A stretch of 64,000 bases of DNA, taken from assembly GCA_944390195.1 (NCBI GenBank), contig CALXOZ010000006.1, positions 56,064-120,063 of the forward strand, written 5' to 3'. Each line of letters begins with the position of its first letter. The first letter of the stretch is position 1. The notes beneath the pieces were generated by a model. That model was not told the DNA's origin. It was given only the letters and a program-made list of their open reading frames with translations, and did not search any database. This document shows positions 37,178-45,756 of this stretch, in pieces. The stretch is from an uncultured Alphaproteobacteria bacterium (GTDB lineage: Bacteria; Pseudomonadota; Alphaproteobacteria; CAAGCB01; CAG-977). Made by a program: the position numbers and the translations under genes.

Positions 37178-38857
37178 ATGCCTTTGCCAATGAAACTCAA
37201 ATCAGGAACCGCTTCCAGCAATGGAGGCGGTTTAAATTCAACTTCGGCTCAGGTAGGAAAAACCGCTACGAAAAAAAGTTCTGAAATTCTAAATGAACTT
37301 TTTTCCACTTCAAAATGTATTACCGCTCCACGTAGTACTTTTCCTGTAAAAGAAGATACTCGAGCTTTACTCGCTCTATTCGACAACGGACGTTTCCTTG
37401 TAAGTTCAGAACACAAGTTCGACGGACGTGTCCTTAGTTTTGAAGTATTAGCCAGAAAAAAAAGATTTCAAGTCAATAAAGCAGAATATGTCCCTACCAA
37501 TCTGATAAAAGCCATCTACGATCGAGCTGACAAGGAAACACCTCAAACCTTTCATCAAGAAACCGGAAGCGCGGCAGATCTTGAACAATTGCAAATGCAA
37601 AAAGATTACGTTGCCGTTTTAACAAAAGCCGCTTCGGCAAAAGTCTCTGATGTCCATGTCGTGGTTGGAACACACAAAACTGAGGTTTTCTTCCGTCAAA
37701 ACGGTATGATGCAAGTCGTCATGGAAAATACTAAAGAATGGGGGGAAGCTTTTGTTCGTGCAGCTTTTGCCTCTTCTGATATTTCTGATGCCAATTATGC
37801 TCAAAATGAATACCAAGCGGCTCAAAAAATCGGAGACGCACCTTTACGGGGATCAAATGGAAAGTTACGTCTACCACGCTTGGTGTTAGGTGTTCGTTTG
37901 CAATTCAATCCTATCGCCTTCGGGACACGATATCTTGTCATGCGTTTGTTATACGCTGATGAAGATCCTGAAAATGCTGGAGACTTGATGGCATTAGGAT
38001 ATACTCAACGTGAAGCTGATATGTTCTACCGTCTAAGAGCCGTACCAATCGGAATTATCATTGTAGCCGGTCCGACAGGGTCGGGGAAATCTACGACTTT
38101 ACAACGTAACATGATCTCTTTGCTTCAAGAAAGGAATTACGAACTTAATTTGATCACGGTGGAAGATCCGCCTGAATATCCTATCCCGGGGGCACGTCAA
38201 ATGCCCGTAACAAATGCTAATACCGAAGCTTTAAAGGAACAGGAATTTACCAAAGCTTTAGCCGCATCCTTACGTTCCGATCCCGATATGTTAATGATAG
38301 GTGAAATTCGTACTTTATCTTCAGCTCAATTGGCCTTTAAGGGAGCTTTATCGGGACATGGGGTTTGGTCTACTTTACATGCGAACTCTTCTCCCGCAGT
38401 CATCATGAGATTCCGCGACATGGGAGTTGAAACATTTAAATTAATTGATCCAGAAATCATGAAAGGAATGGTATCTCAACGCTTGTTTAGGCGTGTATGC
38501 CCTCATTGTCGTATTCCTGTCTCCCAGAAACCCGATCACCCTACAGTACAAAGATTACGCAAAGCTTATGGTGATTTCGGTATGGAACAAGCTTTCTTAC
38601 GAGGCGAAGGGTGTCCGGAATGCGGCGGAATCGGATCAAAAGGACGTTGCGTCGTCGGAGAAATACTATTACCTGATGCAACTTTTTTAAATCTGTTAAT
38701 CAACGGGGAAACAAAAAAGGCAATTGATTATTGGACGGGCGATCTTGGCGGACGTACAATGAAAGACTGCGCCATTGAAAGAATGCTTAATGGAATGATT
38801 GATGCAGAAGAAGTTGAACGTTGGTGCGGATTATTGGATGAAAGACCTATTTACTAA
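37178..38857 (+). CDS. pilQ: PilQ-type pilus assembly ATPase (GspE/PulE family)
   Basis: 559 residues. Cytoplasmic hexameric ATPase powering pilus extension. Walker A AGPTGSGKSTTL (about 297-308), Asp box LITVEDPPEYPI (about 325), Walker B DMLMIGEIR (about 370) and His box STLHANSS (about 398) are intact. Two CxxC pairs (CPHC at 441-444, CPEC at 479-482) form the zinc-binding C-terminal module typical of secretion ATPases of this type. R64 PilQ is the assembly ATPase; no PilT-like retraction ATPase is seen. AAGGGTGG precedes the ATG. This ATPase could also replace VirB11 if the locus works as one machine. Confidence 0.9.
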   Translation: MPLPMKLKSGTASSNGGGLNSTSAQVGKTATKKSSEILNELFSTSKCITAPRSTFPVKEDTRALLALFDNGRFLVSSEHKFDGRVLSFEVLARKKRFQVNKAEYVPTNLIKAIYDRADKETPQTFHQETGSAADLEQLQMQKDYVAVLTKAASAKVSDVHVVVGTHKTEVFFRQNGMMQVVMENTKEWGEAFVRAAFASSDISDANYAQNEYQAAQKIGDAPLRGSNGKLRLPRLVLGVRLQFNPIAFGTRYLVMRLLYADEDPENAGDLMALGYTQREADMFYRLRAVPIGIIIVAGPTGSGKSTTLQRNMISLLQERNYELNLITVEDPPEYPIPGARQMPVTNANTEALKEQEFTKALAASLRSDPDMLMIGEIRTLSSAQLAFKGALSGHGVWSTLHANSSPAVIMRFRDMGVETFKLIDPEIMKGMVSQRLFRRVCPHCRIPVSQKPDHPTVQRLRKAYGDFGMEQAFLRGEGCPECGGIGSKGRCVVGEILLPDATFLNLLINGETKKAIDYWTGDLGGRTMKDCAIERMLNGMIDAEEVERWCGLLDERPIY

Positions 38858-38873
38858 AAACACGAGGATAAAA

Positions 38874-39962
38874 ATGGCAAACAGTAAATTTAGTCTGGCA
38901 GAACTCAACCGTTATTATGCAATGATTGTTTGCAGAATGAGTAACGGTGCTCGGTTGAAAATTTACCGAAAACTCATTTCCTTGTTGAGAAACCGTTTTT
39001 CCTTAATGGATGCGTTGGATCGAATTCGGGAAATTATTACAAATGATGGGAAAAATCCTGATGAACCTTTGGCTTTAGCGATTTTATACTGGTCACGTTC
39101 ATTGCAAAACGGTAATCCATTCTCGGTTGCTTTGGAAGGATGGGCTCCGGCAAATGAACGGCTTATGCTTTCTGTCGGAGATGTTTCTCATCTCGAAGGG
39201 GCTCTGGAAAACCTGATCAAGGTCACAGAGGGAACAACTAAGATGAAACAGCCAATTATCAGCGCTATCAGTTATCCCATATTCCTTTCTATGATGACCG
39301 TATTAATTATTTATGCCATCGGTGTTTACATGGTGCCTCCAATGATTAGCGCAGCCCCTAACACTCGTTGGACAGGTACTGCACGCGATCTGGTTCAATT
39401 ATCAGCTTGGATACAAAAAAATTGGGTCATTGCTTTTGCTTCTTTACCGGCATTGTTCCTGTTGATTTATTTTACACTCGGACGATGGAAAGGAAAAACA
39501 AGATCTTGGTTTGACAATATTCCGCCTTGGTCTTTATATCGCGTGTTTGTCGGTGTAACATGGTTATTAGCCATGGCAGCACTGGTTCGTGCAGGAACGC
39601 CAGTTTCCCAAGCATTACGTTCTTTACGTCATGATGCCAGTCCTTATCTATTATATCGTATTGACAGTGCCCTTGTTTATATTAACAACGGAGACAACTT
39701 GGGTGAGGCTTTGAATAAAACAGGTCTGGGATTCCCTGACAAAGAGATCATTGGTGATTTGCGTATTTATTCTGAAATGGATAATTTCCAAGGAGCTCTT
39801 GATCAAATGGCAAATGAATGGTTAGAAACCAGTATAACAGGAATTTCTCAAAAAGCGGCCATATTAAATATGATAGCAACACTATTCGTTTCAGGAGCTA
39901 TTGCTTGGGCAGTTATGGGAACTTTTTCAATGCAAGACCAGATTACAAGAGCCATGGGATAA
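38874..39962 (+). CDS. pilR: PilR-type pilus inner-membrane platform protein (GspF family)
   Basis: 362 residues from ATG 38874 (GAGGATAAAA ahead of the ATG); a longer frame into pilQ is not supported. Type II secretion F-type platform protein that binds the assembly ATPase. Two repeats of a cytoplasmic helical bundle (about 20-110, and about 215-315) with membrane spans at about 130-155, 175-200 and at the C-terminus (about 330-352). Segments such as LRNRFSLMDALDRI and AALVRAGTPVSQALRSL, the family hallmark, are visible. Last gene of the rightward set, followed by a strong terminator. Confidence 0.87.
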   Translation: MANSKFSLAELNRYYAMIVCRMSNGARLKIYRKLISLLRNRFSLMDALDRIREIITNDGKNPDEPLALAILYWSRSLQNGNPFSVALEGWAPANERLMLSVGDVSHLEGALENLIKVTEGTTKMKQPIISAISYPIFLSMMTVLIIYAIGVYMVPPMISAAPNTRWTGTARDLVQLSAWIQKNWVIAFASLPALFLLIYFTLGRWKGKTRSWFDNIPPWSLYRVFVGVTWLLAMAALVRAGTPVSQALRSLRHDASPYLLYRIDSALVYINNGDNLGEALNKTGLGFPDKEIIGDLRIYSEMDNFQGALDQMANEWLETSITGISQKAAILNMIATLFVSGAIAWAVMGTFSMQDQITRAMG

Positions 39963-39978
39963 AAAAATTTACTAACAA

Positions 39979-40009
39979 AAAAGAGGACGTCAAAGCGTCC
40001 TCTTTTTTT
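39979..40009 (+). terminator. Rho-independent terminator after pilR
   Basis: Stem AAAGAGGACG/CGTCCTCTTT with TCAAAG loop and a T run. Confidence 0.9.
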
Positions 40010-41229
40010 ATATGATAAAAAAATTTCTTATAAAATTGAGTTTACTAATATTCTTTGAATTAAAATGAAGATAATAATAATTTAAAATCTTCATTCTTAG
40101 ACGATAAAAAAATCTACAAACTTTTAATAATACGCCAACAGTTCAAAAAACTTTCAACTTGAAAAAATTATATCTGGATTTTGAATATATCGGAAAAAAT
40201 TTTTAAAAGACTTTCGTTGCTTTTAAAAATTCTCAATAAAAGCCAAGAACGACTTGATAAAATAATCAGATAAGTAAAAAAATTTTTTTTATTTCAAAAT
40301 AAAAACAAATTCATTCAACTAGATTGGGGAACAATTTTTCAAACAAAAGGGATAATAATTATCAAAAATAAAAAGCTCTTAAGAGCCATCTATAAAACGT
40401 ATAAAAAAAATTTTTTAATCTTATACGCTCTTTTTATAAGAAACATTTCAATATCATTATTATATATTAACATTATATCATGTGGTTAACCGGAAAAACA
40501 AAAAAGTAATATAAAAAATATTGAATCATCTGATCCCTATAAGCAAAAAATATAATTTATATAGTTAAAAAAATCAGATAAAGAAATACTGTTTAGAAAA
40601 TATATTAAAATAATCCCCTCTTCTATCAAAGAAATAGATGATATAAATAAGACTTATAAAAAACAAATATTCCAAACAACTAAATATTCATATTACAATC
40701 CAAATTAAAAATAAACAATAATACGATTGAAACGCTTTCCATTTTAAAAAAAAAGTCTAAAAAACCGAATCAAATATTTTTTATTTGAAAAAGCTTCACA
40801 ATGTTCCTTACGAAAAAACCTTTCAGCTTGAAATACATAACATTCTAAACCGATCAGACATAAAAATAGCGTAATATAAAGGCTTTTTTCCCCTTAACAT
40901 TCTTTAAGCAAAAACATCTCATATTAAAAAAAACAAGATCATAAATTAACAAAAATATATTTTGACGTTTTTTATCAGTCACTTTTCCTCTTTATGGAAT
41001 ATCGCCTGCTATTTCATCTTCGTCTGGGAAAAAAGATAAGGACAGAACAATACAATACTCAGACAAATAAAAGGAAAAAACACCGCATCGACTTTAACGA
41101 CTTTTTATGTATAAACAGTCGCGTGCCAAACTCTAAATCACCTTCCAGATCATCGGAACGGCAAATCTGAAAGATTTTTTCAACGATAATCCATTCGTAC
41201 GGAATCAAGATATAAAGGAAATATTCACT
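40010..41229. other. Very AT-rich gene-free region
   Basis: No frame of useful length, no RNA gene and no recognisable protein fragment is seen over 1.2 kb. One inverted repeat, CGTATAA/TTATACG, sits around 40399-40429. Composition is distinctly more AT-rich than neighbouring intergenic DNA. It could be decayed sequence or a regulatory region next to the pilus locus. Confidence 0.5.
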
Positions 41230-41667
41230 TTATTTGTATTCGGCATTAGCCTTCACATTGATCCACGTTACAATAATTCCCGCAATAAAGAAAATAGCCG
41301 CTAATAAAAAAATATATTTATAAAATCCGACAAGTCCTCTGTTTTGATATTCTGCCTCATCGAAAAGGAACATTCGCAAAAGAACATTGTTCATTATGAC
41401 AGCAATAAAAGCTCCCATTAAAGCATTTAAATACCGATCCATCTTTCTGTTAGATTTCAATAAAAACATCAACAGCAGATAAGCCAAAAAACAAAAAAAA
41501 GCGGCTCCCAATAAAACATAGGCTCCTGCAATGCTTTCAATAAGATAAGACGCCGTCGTGCAAGACAGCTTAAAGCCGGTAAAACCGAGAACAACAGCAA
41601 AAGCCGTTTTTTTTATCAGCCGTCTTTCATTTAATTTTTTTCTATCACTTGTTTTATATTGATCCAC
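41230..41667 (-). CDS. Small membrane protein of unknown function
   Basis: 145 residues with four predicted membrane spans (about 22-44, 48-70, 79-98 and 115-138) and a basic N-terminus (SDRKKLNERRLIKK). No family motif is recognised. The gene is isolated between two gene-poor stretches, so context gives no function. The long hydrophobic pattern makes a real gene likely. Confidence 0.5.
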   Translation of the reverse strand: MDQYKTSDRKKLNERRLIKKTAFAVVLGFTGFKLSCTTASYLIESIAGAYVLLGAAFFCFLAYLLLMFLLKSNRKMDRYLNALMGAFIAVIMNNVLLRMFLFDEAEYQNRGLVGFYKYIFLLAAIFFIAGIIVTWINVKANAEYK

Positions 41668-42485
41668 TTTTATATCATTCCTCAGATCGTATAAATAACT
41701 TAAGGTTAGGATAGCACACTTTTATACGGGAAATAAACAGGATTCCACCCGATCACCTCAGATGTTATGTAGCTTTTCCATTAAAAGTCGATAATGATTT
41801 TATAATAAATTTCAACGAATACTCGAATGTGCTTTAATTTATGATTAAACAGATAAGAAACTTTATAGAAACGCTTTCTGCCTAAAAGCCTTTTTATGTA
41901 CTGACTGACACCGCCTCTACTAGACGGAGGCAAGGCGATTCGAGGCATACATATTTTCTTCTCGCCAGATGCAAACAAAATAGACAAATCCCATTCCAGT
42001 TAACAGAAACATCATCCTCTTCTGACTGATTTCCGATCTATTTTTATTCGCATATTCCCGTACATCGTATCGACATGACACTTTACACCGCTTTTCCCAG
42101 TATTTAAACTTCATTTGCTCCCTATATTCTCAGATTGTCAAATCCGTTTTACTTTTCAACCACATAAAACGAGGGGCTTTCTTTAACGGGGTTTGCATAG
42201 CAAAGCTGAGGTAATCATGATAGACCTTCTTTTTCTCCGCCCTGCTTTCCTAACATTCTTCCGAAATCGTAGAGGCGCCTAAAATGCCTCTCGAGGTTAT
42301 CTCAGCTCAAAAACGATCCGATACTGTTCTGTTTTGCGTGAAACGGCTTATTCCAACCATTCAAGGAATGTCCTTTTGATTTAAAGGCTGTCAATCCAGC
42401 AAACCGACTTTTATGTATCAAGAAAATTTTTGTATATGCCCCTACCTTAAACCACAAGAGCGGCGAAGAAGTTTTTACATACAAT
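41668..42485. other. Gene-poor region, possibly decayed DNA
   Basis: Two short overlapping minus-strand frames (41781-41987 and 41920-42114) lie here but have no recognised motif, and neither has a convincing ribosome binding site; they may be remnants. A 22-base exact copy of the atpA-atpG junction (18727-18748) lies at 42408-42429. Otherwise I see nothing. Confidence 0.4.
42408..42429. repeat. 22-base copy of the atpA/atpG junction
   Basis: Identical over 22 bases to 18727-18748 (starting CTTTTATGTATCAAG), with a similar AAACC motif just before it in both places. One copy is at the end of atpA, the other in gene-free DNA. Confidence 0.6.
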
Positions 42486-42511
42486 AAAGGTACCGGAGAA
42501 ACGGTACCTTT
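42486..42511 (-). terminator. Probable terminator after pepF
   Basis: 10-bp perfect stem AAAGGTACCG/CGGTACCTTT with GAGAAA loop, about 30 bases beyond the pepF stop. The minus-strand T run is short (TTTATTGT), so strength is uncertain. Confidence 0.55.
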
Positions 42512-42539
42512 ATAAGCGTTAATCTTAATAAAATAACGC

Positions 42540-44420
42540 CTAACGGCTTTGAGCCGTTTTTATTTGTTTTAAATCGCAAGCGGAAATTTGTTTTTTAACA
42601 TTATTTTCATTTTTAAATTCGGATTGTTTTCTTTTATTCATTCCGAGCTGATCTGTCAAAACTTCCAACTCATCGACAAACCCTTTTACGACATTCAATC
42701 CTTTTTTCCAGAAATCCGGCTTCGAAGCATCCAAACCGAATGGTTTCAACATCTTCTGATGTCGTTCAGAGCCGCCTTTTGCCAACATTTGCATATATTT
42801 ATTTGAGAAATCATCAACTTTTCCATCTTCGTACACTTTATACAAAGAATTAACCAAGCAATCTCCGAAAGCATAGCCGTAAACATAAAAAGGCGTATGA
42901 ATCAAATGCGGAACCGTCGCCCACATCGCTTCGGATTTATCATCATTAATAACCGCCGGTCCTAAAGCATCATTTTGGGTTTTTGTCCAAATTTTATTTA
43001 AACGTTCCGCAGACAGCTCGCCTTCTGTACGGCGCGCCGTATGAACTTCGGTTTCGAAACGATGAAAAGCTATCTGGCGGATGGAAGAATTGATCATGGA
43101 ACCTGTTTTTTCCGCCAACATGGCAAATCGCTGTTTAGGATCTTTTTCATGCTTCAACATATATTTAAAGGTCATCATTTCGCCGAAAATAGAAGCTGTT
43201 TCTGCCAAAGTAATCGGTGTATTCGATTTCAACAACCCTTGTTCACGAGCCAGATACTGATGTACACCGTGTCCCAACTCATGAGCCAAAGTCATAACAT
43301 CATTTGAAGTTCCCATAAAGTTCAACATCAAATACGGATGAGCCGAAGGAACTGTCGGATGAGCATAAGCTCCCCCCTCTTTTCCTTCTTTCGGGGCGAC
43401 ATCGATCCAATTATTATCAAAAAATTTTTTTCCGATTTCCGCCATTTGCGGAGAAAATTCGTTATAAGCCGCCAGAACGATTTTTTTTGCTTCCTCCCAC
43501 GAATATTTTTTTTCGGGCAAGTCTGGTATAGGCGCGTTACGATCGGAATAATCCAGATGGTCAACCCCCAGCCATTGAGCTTTTAACTCATAATAGCGGT
43601 GAGATATATCGGCATGACTTTGAACAACACTTTCGACCAAAGCGTCGACAACTTCATCTTCGACTTGATTTTCAATATTGCGAGCGGAAACCGGTCGTTC
43701 ATACCCCCGCCATTGATCTTCGATTTGTTTGTCTTTTGCCAAAGTGTTTGTGATCAAAGAAAAGACTGGCATATTTTCTTTCATGACACGATTTATTTCG
43801 GCACAAGCCTCATGACGAACGTTAATATCCGGATCGGACATTTTTGCCACCGCTTCGGGTTCCGTCAATTTTTTCCCACCGATATTAAAACGCAAACCCG
43901 CCATTGTTTCATCAAATAAACGTATCCAAGACGCAGAAGAGCTGATAGATTTATCATGTAATAATTTTTCCATGTTTTCAGGCAGCTTATGATCACGCGC
44001 CGCACGGACGTTTTTGATCCACGGTTCATATTTTTGAACATTCGGTGAGGTTAGTTTCTGTCCCAGCTGATCATCCGTCAAAGAATTTAATTCCAATTCA
44101 AAGAATAACATCTTAGAAGAAATATCATTCGATTTTTCTTGGACATTCTGATAAAAAGCCGATATTTCAGGATCATTCATATTTGTTGAATGCAACATAT
44201 AAGAATAAGCGTCCAAACGGGCTAAAGTTTCATTCAATTTTTCATATTCTTCAATTGATCTGGCAAATTCGTCCGCCGAAGCTGTAAGCAGTTTTCCTTT
44301 ATAGTGAGTTTCAAAGCGTAAAGCCCCCGCCTGAACGGTAGCCATATCTTTTTTCAACTCCGGCGAATCCATAGAAGGATAAAGATCCTTCAAATCCCAT
44401 TGAGGTAATTGTTGTACCAT
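42540..44420 (-). CDS. pepF: Oligoendopeptidase F (M3 family metallopeptidase)
   Basis: 626 residues from ATG 44420 (AGGAG 8 bases upstream). Zinc peptidase that cuts medium-size peptides in the cytoplasm. The HExxH motif is in MTLAHELGHGVHQYLA (about residue 378), with the third ligand Glu in the following TLAETASIFGEMM. The PepF-type N-terminal domain begins QLPQWDLKDLYPSMDSPEL. The C-terminal tail of about 30 residues is rich in Lys, Gln and Asn and goes beyond the usual family end. No operon partner is evident; the alcohol dehydrogenase gene upstream ends 86 bases before it. Confidence 0.93.
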   Translation of the reverse strand: MVQQLPQWDLKDLYPSMDSPELKKDMATVQAGALRFETHYKGKLLTASADEFARSIEEYEKLNETLARLDAYSYMLHSTNMNDPEISAFYQNVQEKSNDISSKMLFFELELNSLTDDQLGQKLTSPNVQKYEPWIKNVRAARDHKLPENMEKLLHDKSISSSASWIRLFDETMAGLRFNIGGKKLTEPEAVAKMSDPDINVRHEACAEINRVMKENMPVFSLITNTLAKDKQIEDQWRGYERPVSARNIENQVEDEVVDALVESVVQSHADISHRYYELKAQWLGVDHLDYSDRNAPIPDLPEKKYSWEEAKKIVLAAYNEFSPQMAEIGKKFFDNNWIDVAPKEGKEGGAYAHPTVPSAHPYLMLNFMGTSNDVMTLAHELGHGVHQYLAREQGLLKSNTPITLAETASIFGEMMTFKYMLKHEKDPKQRFAMLAEKTGSMINSSIRQIAFHRFETEVHTARRTEGELSAERLNKIWTKTQNDALGPAVINDDKSEAMWATVPHLIHTPFYVYGYAFGDCLVNSLYKVYEDGKVDDFSNKYMQMLAKGGSERHQKMLKPFGLDASKPDFWKKGLNVVKGFVDELEVLTDQLGMNKRKQSEFKNENNVKKQISACDLKQIKTAQSR

Positions 44421-44506
44421 AGCACACACTCCTTTATTCAAGGCTTCTCATAACCTTATGAAAAGAAAAAGAAGCCTTGTCGATGTTCTAAAAAAGTCTG
44501 AAATTT

Positions 44507-45688
44507 CTAACAATAAGCCGTTTTAAAAATTTCAACGTTTTCCTTCAAGGATAAAGTATAACGATCCATAGCAAACAGATTGCTCATTGTTTTATGAGCA
44601 TTTCTAGCCAATTTTTCCATTTCGTCGATTTGTATGCCGTAATCGGACATTTTCAAGTTATCGACTCCGCATTCTTTTTTCAATTTTTTCAAAGCGGTGA
44701 TGAAAGTGTACGGTTTTTCATCTTCTGGTAAAGATTCCGTTACCTCTCCCATCATATGAGCCATTTTTATAAAACGGTCGGGAACATACTTTGCGAAAAA
44801 GGAAAAGTATGCTTCAGAAATCATCAAAAGTCCCGCGCCGTGAGGCAATTCAGGATGAAAGGCGGTCATGGCATGTTCCATTGAATGATGAGATGTACAG
44901 CTTGATGTCGATTGAACCATTCCTGACAGCAATCCAGCCAAAGCAATATTCGTGCGAGCTTCCAAATCAGAACCGTCGCGTACAGCTTTAGGCAGATTTT
45001 TTGAAATCAAGCGAATAACTTGTAAAGAAAAGGCTTCACTGATCGGAGTGGCTATTTCGGCGATAAAGCCTTCAACAGCATGGAAAAAAGCATCAAAGCC
45101 CTGTATTGCCGTTAAAAAAGGCGGCACGCTAAGTGTCAATTCAGGATCGACGACAGATAAAAATGGAAATGTTGAAGGAACTCCGAAACCTATCTTTTCG
45201 TGCAATTCTTCGTTTGTAACAACCAACCACGGATCCGCTTCGGTTCCCGTTCCTGCCGTTGTCATCACGGCAACGATCGGTAATGCCTGATTTTTCACCG
45301 GACGTCCTTTGCCCGATCCTGTTACGATATAATCCCATAAATCTCCGGGATTTCGAGCCATTAACGCTATGGCTTTCGCGGCATCAATAGTGCTTCCTCC
45401 GCCAACACCGATAACAAAATCACAAAAATTGTCCCGTGCGAACTGAGCCGCTTCCATCACATGAACTTTAGACGGATTACAGCGGATCTTATCAAAAACC
45501 ATATAATCAATATGTTGATGTCTTAAAGCTTTCAGCACTCTGTCCAAATAGCCGTATTTTTTCATGGCATCGCCTGAAGAAACGACAACCAAAGCCAATT
45601 TTCCAGGTAGTGGCTCTCTTTTTAATTCATCCAGCTTACCAACACCGAACAACACTTTTGTCGGTATAGAAAAATCAAAATCAATCAT
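44507..45688 (-). CDS. Iron-containing alcohol dehydrogenase
   Basis: 393 residues of the group III (Fe-dependent) dehydrogenase family. The NAD-binding GVGGGSTIDAAKAIA, the TTAGTGTEADPWLVV segment and metal ligands Asp/His in GFDAFFHAVEG and HHSMEHAM (His) with HPELPHGAGLLM (His) are visible. Members reduce or oxidise alcohols such as butanol, ethanol, 1,3-propanediol or lactaldehyde; the substrate cannot be told by eye. The YqhD/BdhA-like branch is a reasonable guess from FDFSIPTKVLFG at the start. Consistent with fermentative or low-oxygen metabolism. Confidence 0.9.
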   Translation of the reverse strand: MIDFDFSIPTKVLFGVGKLDELKREPLPGKLALVVVSSGDAMKKYGYLDRVLKALRHQHIDYMVFDKIRCNPSKVHVMEAAQFARDNFCDFVIGVGGGSTIDAAKAIALMARNPGDLWDYIVTGSGKGRPVKNQALPIVAVMTTAGTGTEADPWLVVTNEELHEKIGFGVPSTFPFLSVVDPELTLSVPPFLTAIQGFDAFFHAVEGFIAEIATPISEAFSLQVIRLISKNLPKAVRDGSDLEARTNIALAGLLSGMVQSTSSCTSHHSMEHAMTAFHPELPHGAGLLMISEAYFSFFAKYVPDRFIKMAHMMGEVTESLPEDEKPYTFITALKKLKKECGVDNLKMSDYGIQIDEMEKLARNAHKTMSNLFAMDRYTLSLKENVEIFKTAYC

Positions 45689-45756
45689 TACGCCCCCTTA
45701 TTCATTTTAGGACGTTTCCATTTATACGTTTTTTCCGAAAACAAAGAAAGAAAAAA

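Noticed and set aside
37178..38857. PilQ-like ATPase as VirB11 or a GspE of a type II secretion system
   Set aside because: The CxxC pairs and the neighbouring PilN/PilO/PilR genes fit R64-type pilus ATPases better; no GspC-M genes are present.
20959..39962. CRISPR or toxin-antitoxin system inside the accessory locus
   Set aside because: No regularly spaced repeats and no small paired basic/acidic genes were found in the region.
41781..42114. Possible transposase remnant in two short minus-strand frames
   Set aside because: No DDE or other transposase motif, no terminal inverted repeats and no target duplication could be found; kept only as gene-poor DNA.
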